From positions 492,881 to 556,880 of the forward strand of contig JBBHKE010000190.1 in assembly GCA_037447655.1 (NCBI GenBank): 64,000 bases of DNA, in the 5' to 3' direction. The translations under genes were made by a program, and so were the position numbers. Shown piece by piece: positions 49,469-61,536 of this stretch. This stretch comes from Zygnema cylindricum. Lineage: Eukaryota; Streptophyta; Zygnematophyceae; Zygnematales; Zygnemataceae. Every line of letters begins with the position of its first letter. The first letter of the stretch is position 1. The notes below the pieces were generated by a model. That model was not told the DNA's origin, did no database searches, and was given only the letters and a program-made list of their open reading frames with translations.

Positions 49469-51528
49469 ACGTAGAAAAAGAGTGGAGGCAATCTGCCTCT
49501 GACTCCCTTCTCCAAGCCCCCACACATGTTGTGGTCACTGAAGGCTGGAAAGGGAGCAAAAGCCATGGCTGCTTAAGCTCTCCGGAGAGACAAGTGTAGA
49601 TAAATATAGATTTACTAAAACGAATGTTGACGGACCGAGGAATTGATCCTGGTACCTGCCGTCCGTCAAGTAACCTGTAGCCGTTAGCTTTAACCGTTAA
49701 GTCTAGGAATAGTGTTACGATATATAGGGTTTGATAATTATATAAATAGTTACACGTAGACGAATTCGTTTAACGGGAAATAGATACTTAGTGCATAGAT
49801 ACAGTTTCATTTATACGAGTACGGTAAAGGGACAGAACGGATACCGCGCATTTGTTTCGATAGCGAAACAAATACCGCGCACTAATTTTCGACGGCTACA
49901 ATTGAATGTCGGTTTAGATCTGACGGTCGCGATAGATGCCGAGATTGCGGAGTAGGTTTTTGGCGGTTTGCGGTCAACGCCACGTCAATTTACACGTGGC
50001 AATATTACATTAGCTTGCAGCTTATCCGGGGATAATTGGAACAAATCTGGATATGGCACTTGTCGACATTTTGGCCATGTCGTACGATGGCCTTACAAAA
50101 GGTGAACCAGCACATGTACCTTTATGTACTTTACAGTCTTGTTATTGGTTCGTACCTTAGTACTAGGGGGCTTAGAGAGGGGTTTTAGGACTTAGAACAT
50201 TTCTGGTAGGTAATTGCCTCTCCCAAATAGCACCTTGTATAAATGGCAAACTTTGGCCAGCCATGACTATCAATTCAGTTGACCATTTTCAATGATTCTT
50301 TTTGCTGCGGACTCAAGAGAGTCCACGCTACACACGAGTGTTGTTAGTCAAAGTTTTAGCCTACCTGGGTGGATGCATTTCTAAGGGAAAGTCAAAGTGG
50401 GTGAATGTGTCCAAATCTCATATTCTAACTTTGCATTATGTGGTGGAACTCAGCGCACAGAAAGTCTTATTTCACAAAGGTGAAGCTGTAATCGGGTTTT
50501 GATTGTCAAGGGGTCAATTATTTAGGTTTATATCAAGATGGAGTCGCCAGTATCTAGATTAGTTTCTTTTTGATATGCCAATTTTGTGTGGCAATGGAGC
50601 ACATTGAATTTCATCTGTACCTTTTGTACTATACAGTAATGTGATTGGTCCGTACCTCAATACTAGAGGGTTTAGAGAGGGGTTTAGGATTTAGAATATT
50701 TCGGGTAGGTAGCCACCTCTCCCTCAGATAGCATCTTGTATAAATGGCAAACTTTGTCAGCCATAACTATCAATTCAGTTGACCATTTTCAGTGATTCTT
50801 TTTGCTGCGGACTCAGGGGAGTCCAGGCTACATAGGGGTGTAGTTGGTCAAAGTTTTTGTCTGCCTAGGTGGCTGCATTTCTATGGGAAAGTCAAAGTGG
50901 GTGAATGTGTCCAAATCTCATATTCTAACTTTGTATTCTGTGGTGGAACTGAGCACACACAAAGTCTTATTTCACAAGGGGTGAAGCTGTACTGGAGTTT
51001 TGACTGTCAAAGGGTCAATTATTTGGGTTTATATGAAGTTGGAGTCGACACTATCTAGATTAGTTTCTTTTTGATCTGCGAATTCTGTGTGGCAATAGAG
51101 CCCATAGAATTTTATCTGTACCTTTTGTACTATACAGTACTGTGATTGGTCCGTACATCAGCATTAGAGGGCTTAGAGAGGGGTTTTAGGACTTAGAATA
51201 TTTCGGGTAGGTAGCCACCTCTCTGCTAGAAAGCAGGTTGTATAAATGGCAAACTTTGGCCATCCATAACTATCAATTCAGTTGACCATTTTCAGTGATT
51301 CTTTTTGCTCCGGACTCAGGGGGGTCCAAGCTACATAGGGGTGTAGTTAGTTAGAGTTTTTGCATGCCTGGGTGAAAGCATTTCTAAGGGAAAGTCAAAG
51401 TGGGTGAATGTGTCCAAATCTCATATTCTAACTTTGCATTCTGTGGTGGATCTGAGCACACAAAAAGTGTTTTTTAGTTATTTTTTTATCTGCGAATTCT
51501 GTTTGGCAACGGAGCCCATAGAATTTCA
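49469..51528 (+). repeat. Expanded LTR (I) with triplicated 3' part
   Basis: A related LTR without its start, ending GAATTTCA next to a primer-binding site (51529-51543). An antisense tRNA-like module lies at 49618-49715. From about 50110 the promoter/leader part is present three times in tandem. Confidence 0.8.
50110..51528 (+). repeat. Three tandem copies of a ~500-bp LTR promoter/leader unit
   Basis: attggt-cgtacc occurs at 50144, 50644 and 51145. Each unit has a TATA box in gtataaatggcaaac, the GGACTC...GAGTCC-type hairpin (50309, 50809, about 51312) and ends in gaattt(c/t)a (50606-50613, 51107-51114, 51521-51528). The third unit is about 85 bp shorter. Confidence 0.88.
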
Positions 51529-54097
51529 GGTTATGGGCCCACCACCCTTACAAGATTTCCTACCTCTAAAAAAATCCGATTACTACAACCAATTTCAACC
51601 ACACATTCCACACATTGGAAATTACACATTCACTTTGAAATCACTCACATACAAAATGAACTTTTAATTAGAAAAAACTTCAGTCCACACGGCATTCAGC
51701 ATGGTCTCTTGCCCTTTTTGCTCTACCCTTCCGTTAAATTATTTTCCACTGCCTTCTATTCTTAAATAATTATATCTCTTAACTACGAAAACACTACTAA
51801 GGTAGTAAGAGATTTCTGTACAAAAATGGGATTGCTCCAATTTTGTATTATTTGCCCAAGACCAAGATCAGTCAGAATTTCCACAAACTTTTCCAAAGAA
51901 AATATGCATATTTTTCTTTTCGACTTCACCATTTTTCAATCATCGTCGTTGACTAGCCAACGCTCTTTTGAACAAGCTTTTACCTGGGGTAATCATTGAT
52001 CAGCTCTGACTCAGACTAACCAACGCAAAAACGTGTTAAATCTTTGACTAACTACGTAGCATTTCTAACCAATCAAATGCTACCTTTCACTACGTAACAT
52101 TTACGTGCAAAAGTGTGCGCGAATTGAAAAGCGAATATATACGTTCGCGCGTCACAAATTTCACACGCAAAAATACCTACGTAATTACCAAATTTTACTT
52201 ATGACGTTTTGTACTACAAATCGTACGAAACGAAACATCATGCGTAACAGAAGAGTATTAGTACTTTATCGAATGTACGCCAAATTTTTTGCTACTAATT
52301 TGACCCTTAACCAGCTATAACGAACAATCTTTTGTTAGTTTGACCTCGCGCTATCGCCTATCGCTATCACTTTTAAAATACAACTCCAAATCTAACGATT
52401 ATTTCTCGGATGTCTTAAAATTCATAATTCTATATTTGTGACTCTTTAATACCCATTTACGAACAATTTTGATCCCTTATTACTATTACAATAATTATGT
52501 CACCATTATTAAATAATGTCACGTGTTGACTGACAAGTTGTGACAAAACAATGTTTGTGTTGTTCTACACATATATTGTTGTGTTTTACTGCTTATGATG
52601 AGATAACTTCAAATATAATGTGTTTTATTTGCACCATTTACATTTCCATTTGTACCAACTAACATGTAGCAATACAAGTTGGTATGATTTACACCATTTT
52701 GAATGTTTCTGAGTTAATCATTTAGAAAACGTTGTCCATCCATTAGGCCGTACGCGAAAGTTTTTATGTCCGAAATCGATTGTTAATGGCTTATGAGGTT
52801 TAAAAATTATGTCACCATAACATGAATTGCTTTGTTTTTTTGTTTTTTTAAATATGATATCAAACAATTGTAAATTTATAAATGATAAACATCTTACGGG
52901 CTTTGCCATGGACCCCACTTTAGCGAAATCACAAATTTTTTAATTTTTGATTGATAGATGGGATCATGTGCTATCCTTGCAGATAATGTCCCGAGACAAT
53001 TATAAGAGTTTATTTTGTAACCATTAGAGTTTTTATGAGTTAACAACATCACTATAATTTAACATTGAGATCGCGTCACTATTCAATGTATTATCTATTT
53101 CCCTAATTAAAAAATGCATTTGTTGTTTCTAACAAACATAAATGATATTAACCTAAAGTTGAGCAGAGAAGTGGAGGGAACAACTTCTACCTTTTTTCAT
53201 GCCCGATCTCCCACTTTGAGTTGTTATTGGAGCTTGTTTTCCTCCCCTCATATTGGAACGAAGCCTTAAATTCTTACAACATATGAGAAAAAATGCCAGA
53301 TATAAAGAATATGCATAACAAACATATTTGTTCAATTCACTCAAATTTTTCCTATTTTCCGATTTGATTCGTCGATTTTGTACTTTTTGTAAATTTTGTT
53401 TAGTTTTGTGAGAAAAGGCTTACCCGAAAAAACTTAATTAAGACGAATATAAGAAATTAAAAATTTAAAGCTATCTTAAATATCCTAAACTTAAATAAAA
53501 TGTAAGGCATCGGAATGATATATACATAGAGGCAATGTACGAAAATAAACCTAAATTCTAAACCAACGTTAAATAACCCAAAAGTACAAATATACACTAC
53601 CTGACGTAGATGTACCCAGACCTTATGATCATAACAAGTACCGCACCAGAATGCACCCCAGTTCTAAATCACAACCCATCGCATAACGAGACGACCAATG
53701 TACAAAAAGACAACGTCCCCAAACAAACGCGAAATAACCCATAAATGCAACCCAAACCCAAAGATAATATATTTATAAGAAATGGCAGTACATAGTCGGG
53801 TACGCATTTTAACGATTTTCAAAAATCGATAAATGAAAAATCATTTGTATTATTCGAGCGTCGTTTCGTCGCAATATGCGATTGGAACAACTATGATAAT
53901 AAAGGATTAAAGGGAAAGCGCGAATAAAAATGTAGGTTTAATTTACATTGGTGAAAATCTACAAATATCTATCACGCCGACCAACTTTAACTTAAAAACC
54001 ATTATTTGCGTGCCATGTACTTGCGTACCCGGTGATCGTACGACAAAATTTATGCACGCCTTATCTTTGACGGCAACTCATCTTTTAGGGTTTCTGT
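51529..54097. other. Unassigned AT-rich DNA after LTR I
   Basis: It begins with primer-binding site GGTTATGGGCCCACC (51529-51543), but the Gag homology fails within a few codons. The remaining 2.5 kb has no recognised gene, RNA or repeat. It ends at the breakpoint with the duplicated G fragment. Confidence 0.45.
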
Positions 54098-54511
54098 TTC
54101 CACCTCATGTCCTTGTGTCACAAGGGCCTTTTTCTTTCCTCTCCCGGTTCCTCTGGTTTGCCCCTCTTTTTACCGAAGCTTGGTTAGCTTAGTGCATTCT
54201 GCCATATAGTGCCATGGTTTCTTACAAAAATGACATAAACCGTTGGGAGCCCTTGGTCCGAACTCCTCGGTCTGATTTTTTTGCTCCCCCCCTCCGTAAT
54301 TTCCGACCGGTTTTTGGGAATCCTTCTTCCTCCAATCGGTCCCAGCTGCCAAGGCTTGCCCACTCTTTCCTCCCTTTCAGATCTCAATCGTATTCTCCTG
54401 AACGAGAATCATCCCTACCACTCAGTTCCATATCCACCTTCAGTCCGGCAAGTCCTGCACACGGTTGACTATGTTCTCGAGCTCATCGAGTAATTTCATC
54501 AGTACACAGTT
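54098..54511 (-). pseudogene. Duplicate fragment of copia G (Gag zinc-knuckle region)
   Basis: Essentially identical to 48025-48439, including the knuckle CHFCKKPWHYMAEC. Its right edge is the target of H: CAGTT at 54507-54511 is repeated at 60931-60935, and the Gag frame continues into 60936 on the other side of H. Confidence 0.88.
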
Positions 54512-55549
54512 TGTTGAAATTTATAGATTTCTAGAGTATTTTCTAGGTTTAAATATGTCTTTATAAAAAGGAAAGAAAAAGGACGGGCAGCCTGCATCCA
54601 CCTCCGCTCTCTAACTCCCATACTTGTTGTAGTCACTGAAGGTAAGAGAGAGAGATTGATCCATGGCTGCCTTAGTTCAACAGACAGCTATTTTTAGTAG
54701 GTTACTAAAAATATACTTGACGGACCAGAGGTTTGATCCCGGTACCTGCGGTTTGTCAAGTTGTCCAGTTGCGGTCAGCTTTATCCTTATAGACTAGGAC
54801 CAATGCTAAGTACCATGGTATGTGATAAATATATATTTACTTTGCATGACTAAAATTCATTTAACTAGAACTTTATACGGCGTACATAGATTCAGTTTTA
54901 TAAAGTATGTCGTACGACGCTATTTCGAAACGGATACCACGCATTTTATTTCGGCATCAAAAAGAATGTCACGCAAGCATTTATTACGGCTAAGATTGCG
55001 TTTGGCCTGAAATCCAACGGCGCACATCATCGCCGAAATCCCGGAGTGGTCATTTTGGCGTTTTGTGACGTGGCATGACCTGGAGCCACGTGGAGAGATG
55101 ACATTCGGTCATAGGAATTCCGAGGAACGTACGGACGAGTGAAAAGCGGACACGCGTCCACTTAATAGCCTTGTCGTACATAGGCCGTACAAAAGGTACA
55201 TCGGCAGTAGTACTTTTGTGTACAATACAGTAATCTGATTGGTCCGTACTTCAGTAGATAGGAGTTATTAGAGAGAATCAGGACTTAGAAAATTTAGGTA
55301 GGTAGTCATCTCTCCCTTTGAGAGTTTGTACAAATTGGCATTTTTACTGCCTCATAACTTATCGGTTGGTTGGCCGTTTTCAGTGATTCTTTTTGCTACG
55401 GACTCAGGGGAGTCCAAGCTGCACAGGAGTGCAGTCAAATTGTCAGTTTGCCTTCTTGGGCAGCAGTGGTCGTGGCTTAAAGTGGGTTAGTTAAATACTA
55501 TCTAGAGGCTTCCTGTATTCTGTAGTCCAATGGAGGACACAGAATTGCA
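54512..55549 (+). repeat. 5' LTR of element H
   Basis: TGTTGAAA...GAATTGCA. Contains the antisense tRNA-like module (about 54718-54800), leader hairpin GGACTC-AGGG-GAGTCC (55400-55415) and the gag start ATG at 55530-55532, so the first six codons and two bases of the seventh lie within the LTR. Confidence 0.95.
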
Positions 55550-58500
55550 GGTTATGGGCCCACCCTCTAGGGTGCCCACCTTCAATGGATCTGGGTTCAT
55601 CTATTGGGAAGCCATGATGATGGGAGCTTTGTGTGAAAAACGATACTGGGGTATCGTCAGTGGACAAGTGAAACGTCCACCTTCGGGAACTCCACCAGGA
55701 TTTGGGGGAGTAAGGTTTTATGCAACAACGGCTGCCTCACCGGAGGAGGCAGATGATGGGGACAGCAGTGTGTCCGAAAAGGAGAAAGGGAAGGAGACAC
55801 CCCTCACTCCTATTGCCACAGTATCGGGAGCGGCGACCGTGAAGACCGTGGAGAACGATACTCAAATGTGGGAGGATGTAAACATGGCTGCCAAGAACTT
55901 CATTCTGAGGCACCTCACTCAAGGCTTGGCCACTCCTCATCTTCACATTTACAAGGCAGAGGAGTTGTGGGAGAGCTTGGTGGAGATTTATAGAGCAGGA
56001 ACTATTCAGGAGCTCCAGTTGGCTGAGCAAAAGCTATTAAGTTACACTTACAAAGGAGGAAAGATGTTAGATTACTGTAATGATCTTTCTTGTTTGTATA
56101 TGGAAATGGAAAGTGCCGGGTGGACAGGTACAATGAAAATGAAAGTTAACACCCTTATCATGAAATTACCAGATGAGTTCGAAAACATAGTGTACCGAGT
56201 ACAGGGAATGCCTGATAGTTCATGGAAATGGAACACAGTAGTCAGGATGATACTTGTGCAGGAAAACACAATGGAGATTAGGAGAGGAGGAAAGAGCATT
56301 CAAGCTCTAGCAGCAGGAGGGGACCGATGGGGGAAGGACCCGAAGAAATCTTATAGAGGGGAAAGAGATAATTCTGGGGGACAGAGGCCCCCAAAGGGCC
56401 TTTGTCATTATTTCAAAAAGCCGGGACACTTTATTGCAGATTGTGTGAAGCTATCAGAGCTGAGGCTCCAAGAGAACCGTGGAGGGGGTTCTTCCGTAGG
56501 GAAGAAAAAGGCACTTGTGGTTACAAAAGTGTCAGGAGAAACCGAGGATGAGTCACCTGAGGAGGATGGGGAACTTCTTCTTGACGAGAGTCTGGAAGAG
56601 AAGGATATTCCTCGGAGGCAGAAGTGTGCCCTTGGAGCAATCCGGGAAGCTCCACAGGAAGGATGGATCATCGACTCAGGTGCATCCATGCATATGTGTC
56701 GTGATAAAGAACTCTTCACTAAGTTAAGAAAGATTCCTACTGTAGAGATAGAGTATGGGGATGGGAGAGTGGTTACTACAGATCTAGTGGGATCAGTAGA
56801 TCTGAAAGTCTTAGTGGAGGGAAAGACTTCCATACTTACATTCTCAGATGTACTTTACATTCCTCAGCTGAGTAAAAATCTTGTCTCTACGTCTGTGTTA
56901 GATGACAAAGAGTTTGATACTTTCACTAGAAAGGGAGTCTTTACAGCTAAGTATCGAGATGAAGTTTACTTTACAGCAGATAAGGGTAGCCAAGGAATGT
57001 TTAGGCTTAACTTGAGTAATGAAAAGAAGAATGCTTACTATGTTGGTGTTCCTAAGGTGATGATTTGGCATAAGCGGTTGGGGCATGTGCATTTTGATAG
57101 GTTAAAGGAAATGAAAAAGCTTGGGGTAGTAGATGGCATTCAATTTGGGGATAATGAAATAATGGATGATTGTAGTGGTTGTGCTCAAGGTAAGGCTCAC
57201 AGACTTCCCTTTCCCAAAGCCGCCACATATAGAGGTGAGAAAGTGTTAGATTTGGTTCACACAGACATTTGGGGACCTGCAAAAGTACCTTCAGTTGGAG
57301 GAAAGAGGTTTATGATGACAATAACTGATGATTGGTCTAGATAGTCTAGAGTCTACTTTCTGAAAAATAAGTCTGAAGCATCAACTTACTTCAAATAGTA
57401 TAAAGCATGGAGTGAGAAATTGCATGAAACCCCTATTAAGAGAATAAGGAGTGATAATGGGGGGGAATATACCTCTAACCAGTTTGAGGAATATCTGAGA
57501 GATGAGGGAGTGCAACACCAGAAAACCGTACCATATAACCTGGAACAAAATGGGGTAGTTGAGAGGTTGAATAGAACACTAGGAGATAGTGCATGCAGTA
57601 TGTTGGCAGACAAGAAAATAGGAAAGAGATTTTGGGCAGAGGCAATGAACTGTGCCAACTACATTAAAAATAGAGTCCTTACCTCAGCTGTAAAGGGAGT
57701 GACACCTTATGAGAGATGGGCTGGAAGGAAACCAGATATCTCACACCTTAAAGTATTTGGTAGCCAAGTTTACAGTCTTGACACGGATAGGAAAAACTGG
57801 AAACTAGATGCTAAGGGAAAACCTGGATACTTTGTGGGATATGATGAGGATGTTAAGGGATATAGAGTCTATGACTTAGCAAAGAAAGATATCATTCTGG
57901 TCAAACACTTAGTTGTCATGGATGAAGGAAAGTCATTTGACCCATTCAAATATACAAAGAAGATAAGAATCAGATTTGAGTCCGAAAGTGAGGAGAACTC
58001 GGTCGTCCCCGAAAGGGACATAGGTGACACCATGATTACAGGTTCAGGGGAGATCGAAGATACAAGAGACTCACCAGAAACCTCGCATACTCCCATGGAC
58101 TTCGAGGAGATAGAAGAAGCGGGACAAGAACCGGTTTCCATGGACAGGGGAGCCGATGAGACAATGAGAAGAAATCCAAGACTTCCATCCATTCCAGCTT
58201 CGGAGTTTGAGGGAGGAAGGAGGAGCAGCAAAAGGATTCAGGAAAAACAAGCTGCTCATAAGGTAACTAAGCTATCTCACCCAGATGAGCCTTAGTCTTA
58301 CTTAGAGGCAGTGAATAGTCCAGAGAAAGAAAGATGGATTAGAGCCATAAATGATGAGATGGCTTCTATCATGGAAGCAAATACTTGGGAACTAGCGGAT
58401 TGCCCTCCAGACAGAAAACCTATTGGATGTAAATGGGTATTTAAACTAAAACTGAACCCAGATAATACAATTGAGAGGTATAAGGCTCGATTGGTAGCGA

Positions 58501-59879
58501 AGGGGTTCACCCAAAAAGAGGGGATTGACTATGAGGAGACCTTTGCTCCAGTTGTTCGATTCCCATCGGTAAGGATTCTCCTCAGTCTTGCCGCAGCGGA
58601 AGACATGGAAATACACCAGATGGACATTAAGACTGCTTTTCTTAATGGTGAGTTAGAGGAAGAAATTTTTATGAGGCAACCCGAGGGGTTTGTGGAAGAA
58701 GGAGAAGAAAGCAAAGTCTGCAGGCTCATAAAGTCCTTATACGGACTGAAACAGGCTCCTCGACAGTGGAATAAGAAACTAGATGAGTTTCTCACCGATC
58801 TGGGATACATCCGGATTAGCTCTGACCATTCTATCTATATGTTTGAAGATGAGAATGGTGTCATTTTTATTGCAATTTATGTGGATGATCTGCTTGTGTT
58901 AAGTAAGTCTTTGGAGAATATCAATAGGCTAAAGAGAGATCTTAGGGGCAGATTTGATATGAAGGATTTAGGGGAGGCAAAATATATGTTGGGGATCCAA
59001 ATGGAGAGAGATAGAGGGAAGAAGATTATTAGACTTACTCAGAAAGAAGCAATAGGTAATATGCTTGAGAAATTCCAAATGGAAAATGCTAACAGTTGTA
59101 CCACTCCCATGGACTTGAAAAAGGTAAGTGATGGGAGTGTAGAAGGAGGAGTGATAATCTTAGACGATCAGATGAGTCCAGAGGAGAGAGAGTTCATGAA
59201 GTCTATCCCTTATAGACAGGTCGTAGGAAGCTTAATCTATTTTATGAACTGTACCAGGCCGGAAATAGCGGCAGCAGTTGGAGTACTCTGTAGGAGTCTT
59301 AATGATCCTAGGAAGTGAGACTGGGAGGCAGCCAAGAGAGTCATGAGATATCTGGTTGGAACCAGAGAATTATGGTTGCATTTGGGAGGGGAGCATACTG
59401 ATATCACCACTTGGAGTGACGCCAGTTATGGGGATGCACCTATGAGAAGATGCACTTCAGGATATGTTTTGTATGTAGGGGAAGGTGCTTACTGTTGGAG
59501 CAGTAAGCAACAAAAGGTGGTTGCTCAGTCTACTATGGAGGCTGAGTATATGGCGTCTTGTTCTGCTGTAAAAGAACTAATGTGGGTGAAATCATTGTTA
59601 CAAGAACTGGGATTTTTGAAGGAGGGAGTGCATGAAATATTTTGCGATAACCAAGCTGCAATTGCAATTGCAGCCAATCCAAAACACCATTTCAAAGCAA
59701 AACATATGGACATAAGATTGAGCTTCGTAAGAGAAAAAGTTGAAAATAAAATTTTAAATCTTGTTTATAGACCTGATGAAGAAATGGTGGCTGACATGAT
59801 GACCAAACCTGTGCCCTCTCCTAAACTAAAATATTGTTGGGAAAAATGCGGGTTGAAAGAAAAGTTAAAAATAGACTAG
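55530..59879 (+). pseudogene. Copia Gag-Pol polyprotein of element H (one frame, four stops)
   Basis: 1449 codons in one frame with nonsense codons at 605 (TAG, 57342), 623 (TAG, 57396), 922 (TAG, 58293) and 1263 (TGA, 59316); no frameshift. Gag 1-290 (LIMKLPDEFENI 209-220). Zinc knuckle 292-305, CHYFKKPGHFIADC, lacks the second Cys. Protease IIDSGASMHM (Asp382). Integrase zinc site H514, H519, C548, C551; catalytic Asp579, Asp642 and Glu678 with the D,D-35-E spacing. RT about 950-1190 with QMDIKTAF (Asp1032) and YVDD 1117-1120. RNase H Asp1297, Glu1339 and Asp1373. The start is chosen at 55530 because MEDTELQ is the only upstream Met in frame and similar leaders recur in other copies. By aligned copies the stops replace Tyr, Glu, Gln and Arg codons, so they are independent mutations, not recoding. 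Confidence 0.94.
55550..55564 (+). promoter_or_regulatory. Primer-binding site of element H (internal initiator tRNA-Met)
   Basis: GGTTATGGGCCCACC starts right after the LTR. It does not begin with TGG, so it cannot pair with a tRNA 3' CCA end. It is complementary to the anticodon arm of initiator tRNA-Met. It also encodes V-M-G-P of Gag. Confidence 0.85.
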
Positions 59880-59880
59880 A

Positions 59881-59892
59881 AAATAAGGGGAG
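59881..59892 (+). promoter_or_regulatory. Polypurine tract of element H
   Basis: AAATAAGGGGAG lies between the stop codon and the 3' LTR, where plus-strand DNA synthesis is primed. Conserved as aaataaggggag in A and aaggggag in F. Confidence 0.9.
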
Positions 59893-60930
59893 TGTTGAAA
59901 TTTATAGATTTCTAGAGTATTTTCTAGGTTTAAATATGTCTTTATAAAAAGGAAAGAAAAAGGACGGGCAGCCTGCATCCACCTCCGCTCTCTAACTCCC
60001 ATACTTGTTGTAGTCACTGAAGGTAAGAGAGAGAGATTGATCCATGGCTGCCTTAGTTCAACAGACAGCTATTTTTAGTAGGTTACTAAAAATATACTTG
60101 ACGGACCAGAGGTTTGATCCCGGTACCTGCGGTTTGTCAAGTTGTCCAGTAGCGGTCAGCTTTATCCTAATAGACTAGGACCAATGCTAAGTACCATGGT
60201 ATGTGATAAATATATATTTAGTTTGCATGACTAAAATTCATTTAACTAGAACTTTATACGGCGTACATAGATTCAGTTTTATAAAGTATGTCGTACGACG
60301 CTATTTCGAAACGGATACCACGCATTTTATTTCGGCATCAGAAAGAATGTCACGCAAGCATTTATTACGGCTAAGATTGCGTTTGGCCTAAAATCCAACG
60401 GCGCACATCATCGCCGAAATCCCGGAGTGGTCATTTTGGCGTTTTGTGACGTGGCATGACCTGGAGCCACGTGGAGAGATGACATTCGGTCATAGGAATT
60501 CCGAGGAACGTACGGACGAGTGAAAAGCGGACACGCGTCCACTTAATAGCCTTGTCGTACATAGGCCGTACAAAAGGTACATCGGCAGTAGTACTTTTGT
60601 GTACAATACAGTAATCTGATTGGTCCGTACTTCAGTAGATAGGAGTTATTAGAGAGAATCAGGACTTAGAAAATTTAGGTAGGTAGTCATCTCTCCCTTT
60701 GAGAGTTTGTACAAATTGGCATTTTTACTGCCTCATAACTTATCGGTTGGTTGGCCGTTTTCAGTGATTCTTTTTGCTACGGACTCAAGGGAGTCCAGGC
60801 TGCACAAGGGTGCAGTCAAATTGTCAGTTTGCCTTCTTGGGCAGCAGTGGTCGTGGCTTAAAGTGGGTTAGTTAAATACTATCTAGAGGCTTCCTGTATT
60901 CTGTAGTCCAATGGAGGACACAGAATTGCA
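59893..60930 (+). repeat. 3' LTR of element H
   Basis: 1038 bp, nearly identical to the 5' LTR; followed by target duplication CAGTT at 60931-60935. Leader hairpin GGACTC-AAGG-GAGTCC at 60781-60796; tRNA-like module about 60098-60182. Confidence 0.95.
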
Positions 60931-60935
60931 CAGTT

Positions 60936-61536
60936 AACCTTTTCCTTTTCACTAAATACTTTTCCAACACTCTCTAGTTCTATAAAAAGTGTAGCAAGCT
61001 CATTGCAAAAATCCAACATCTTCCCCCCTTTGTATACATACTCCTTAACTTTCGAATCAGCCAACTGTTGTTGCTTAATCGTACCACTTCGGTACATCTC
61101 TATGAGAGCCATCCAAAGATCAGATGCCCTTTCTACCTGCAAATGAGGAGATGCAAGCCCTTGAGTAAGATGTCGGAGGATGAAGTGCCTTGCCGCCATA
61201 CTGTTGAAATCTGAGGTATCAGTATCATTCTCCTCATTCCTCGGAATAGGTGACATGAATGCCGAACCAATAGCTATTGGTGTGGTCGTCTCGTTTTCCT
61301 TTCCTTTGTCTACCACCTCCCCTTCCTTTGTCTCCTCCGTTGAAGATGGATCTGTTTTCTTGGTGAATCTGTTTCCTCCAAACCCTGGAGGGATTCTTAG
61401 ACTTGATGGAGGCCCCACTCGTCCACTCACTATCCCCCAAAACCTTTTCTTGCATAGAGCTCCTATCATCATTTTTTCCCAGTATATGAAGCCAGTACCA
61501 TTAAAGATAGGTACCCTAGAGGGTGGGCCCATATCG
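60936..61536 (-). pseudogene. Copia element G, N-terminal half of Gag
   Basis: One open frame on the minus strand from MGPPSRVPIFNG to SEKEKVN, homologous to H residues 9-207, then interrupted by H. The initiator that would lie in the LTR (ATG in H) reads ATT here, so translation could only begin at the methionine in the primer-binding site. Cut from its C-terminal half at 54511 and 48439. Confidence 0.9.

Larger units (their letters stand above)
54512..60930 (+). mobile_element. Complete young Ty1/copia element H
   Basis: 6419 bp. LTRs 54512-55549 and 59893-60930, each 1038 bp and about 99% identical by eye (about nine differences). Perfect 5-bp target duplication CAGTT. Primer-binding site 55550-55564, polypurine tract 59881-59892. 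One polyprotein frame covers the interior. It is inserted in the gag gene of antisense element G. Confidence 0.96.
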
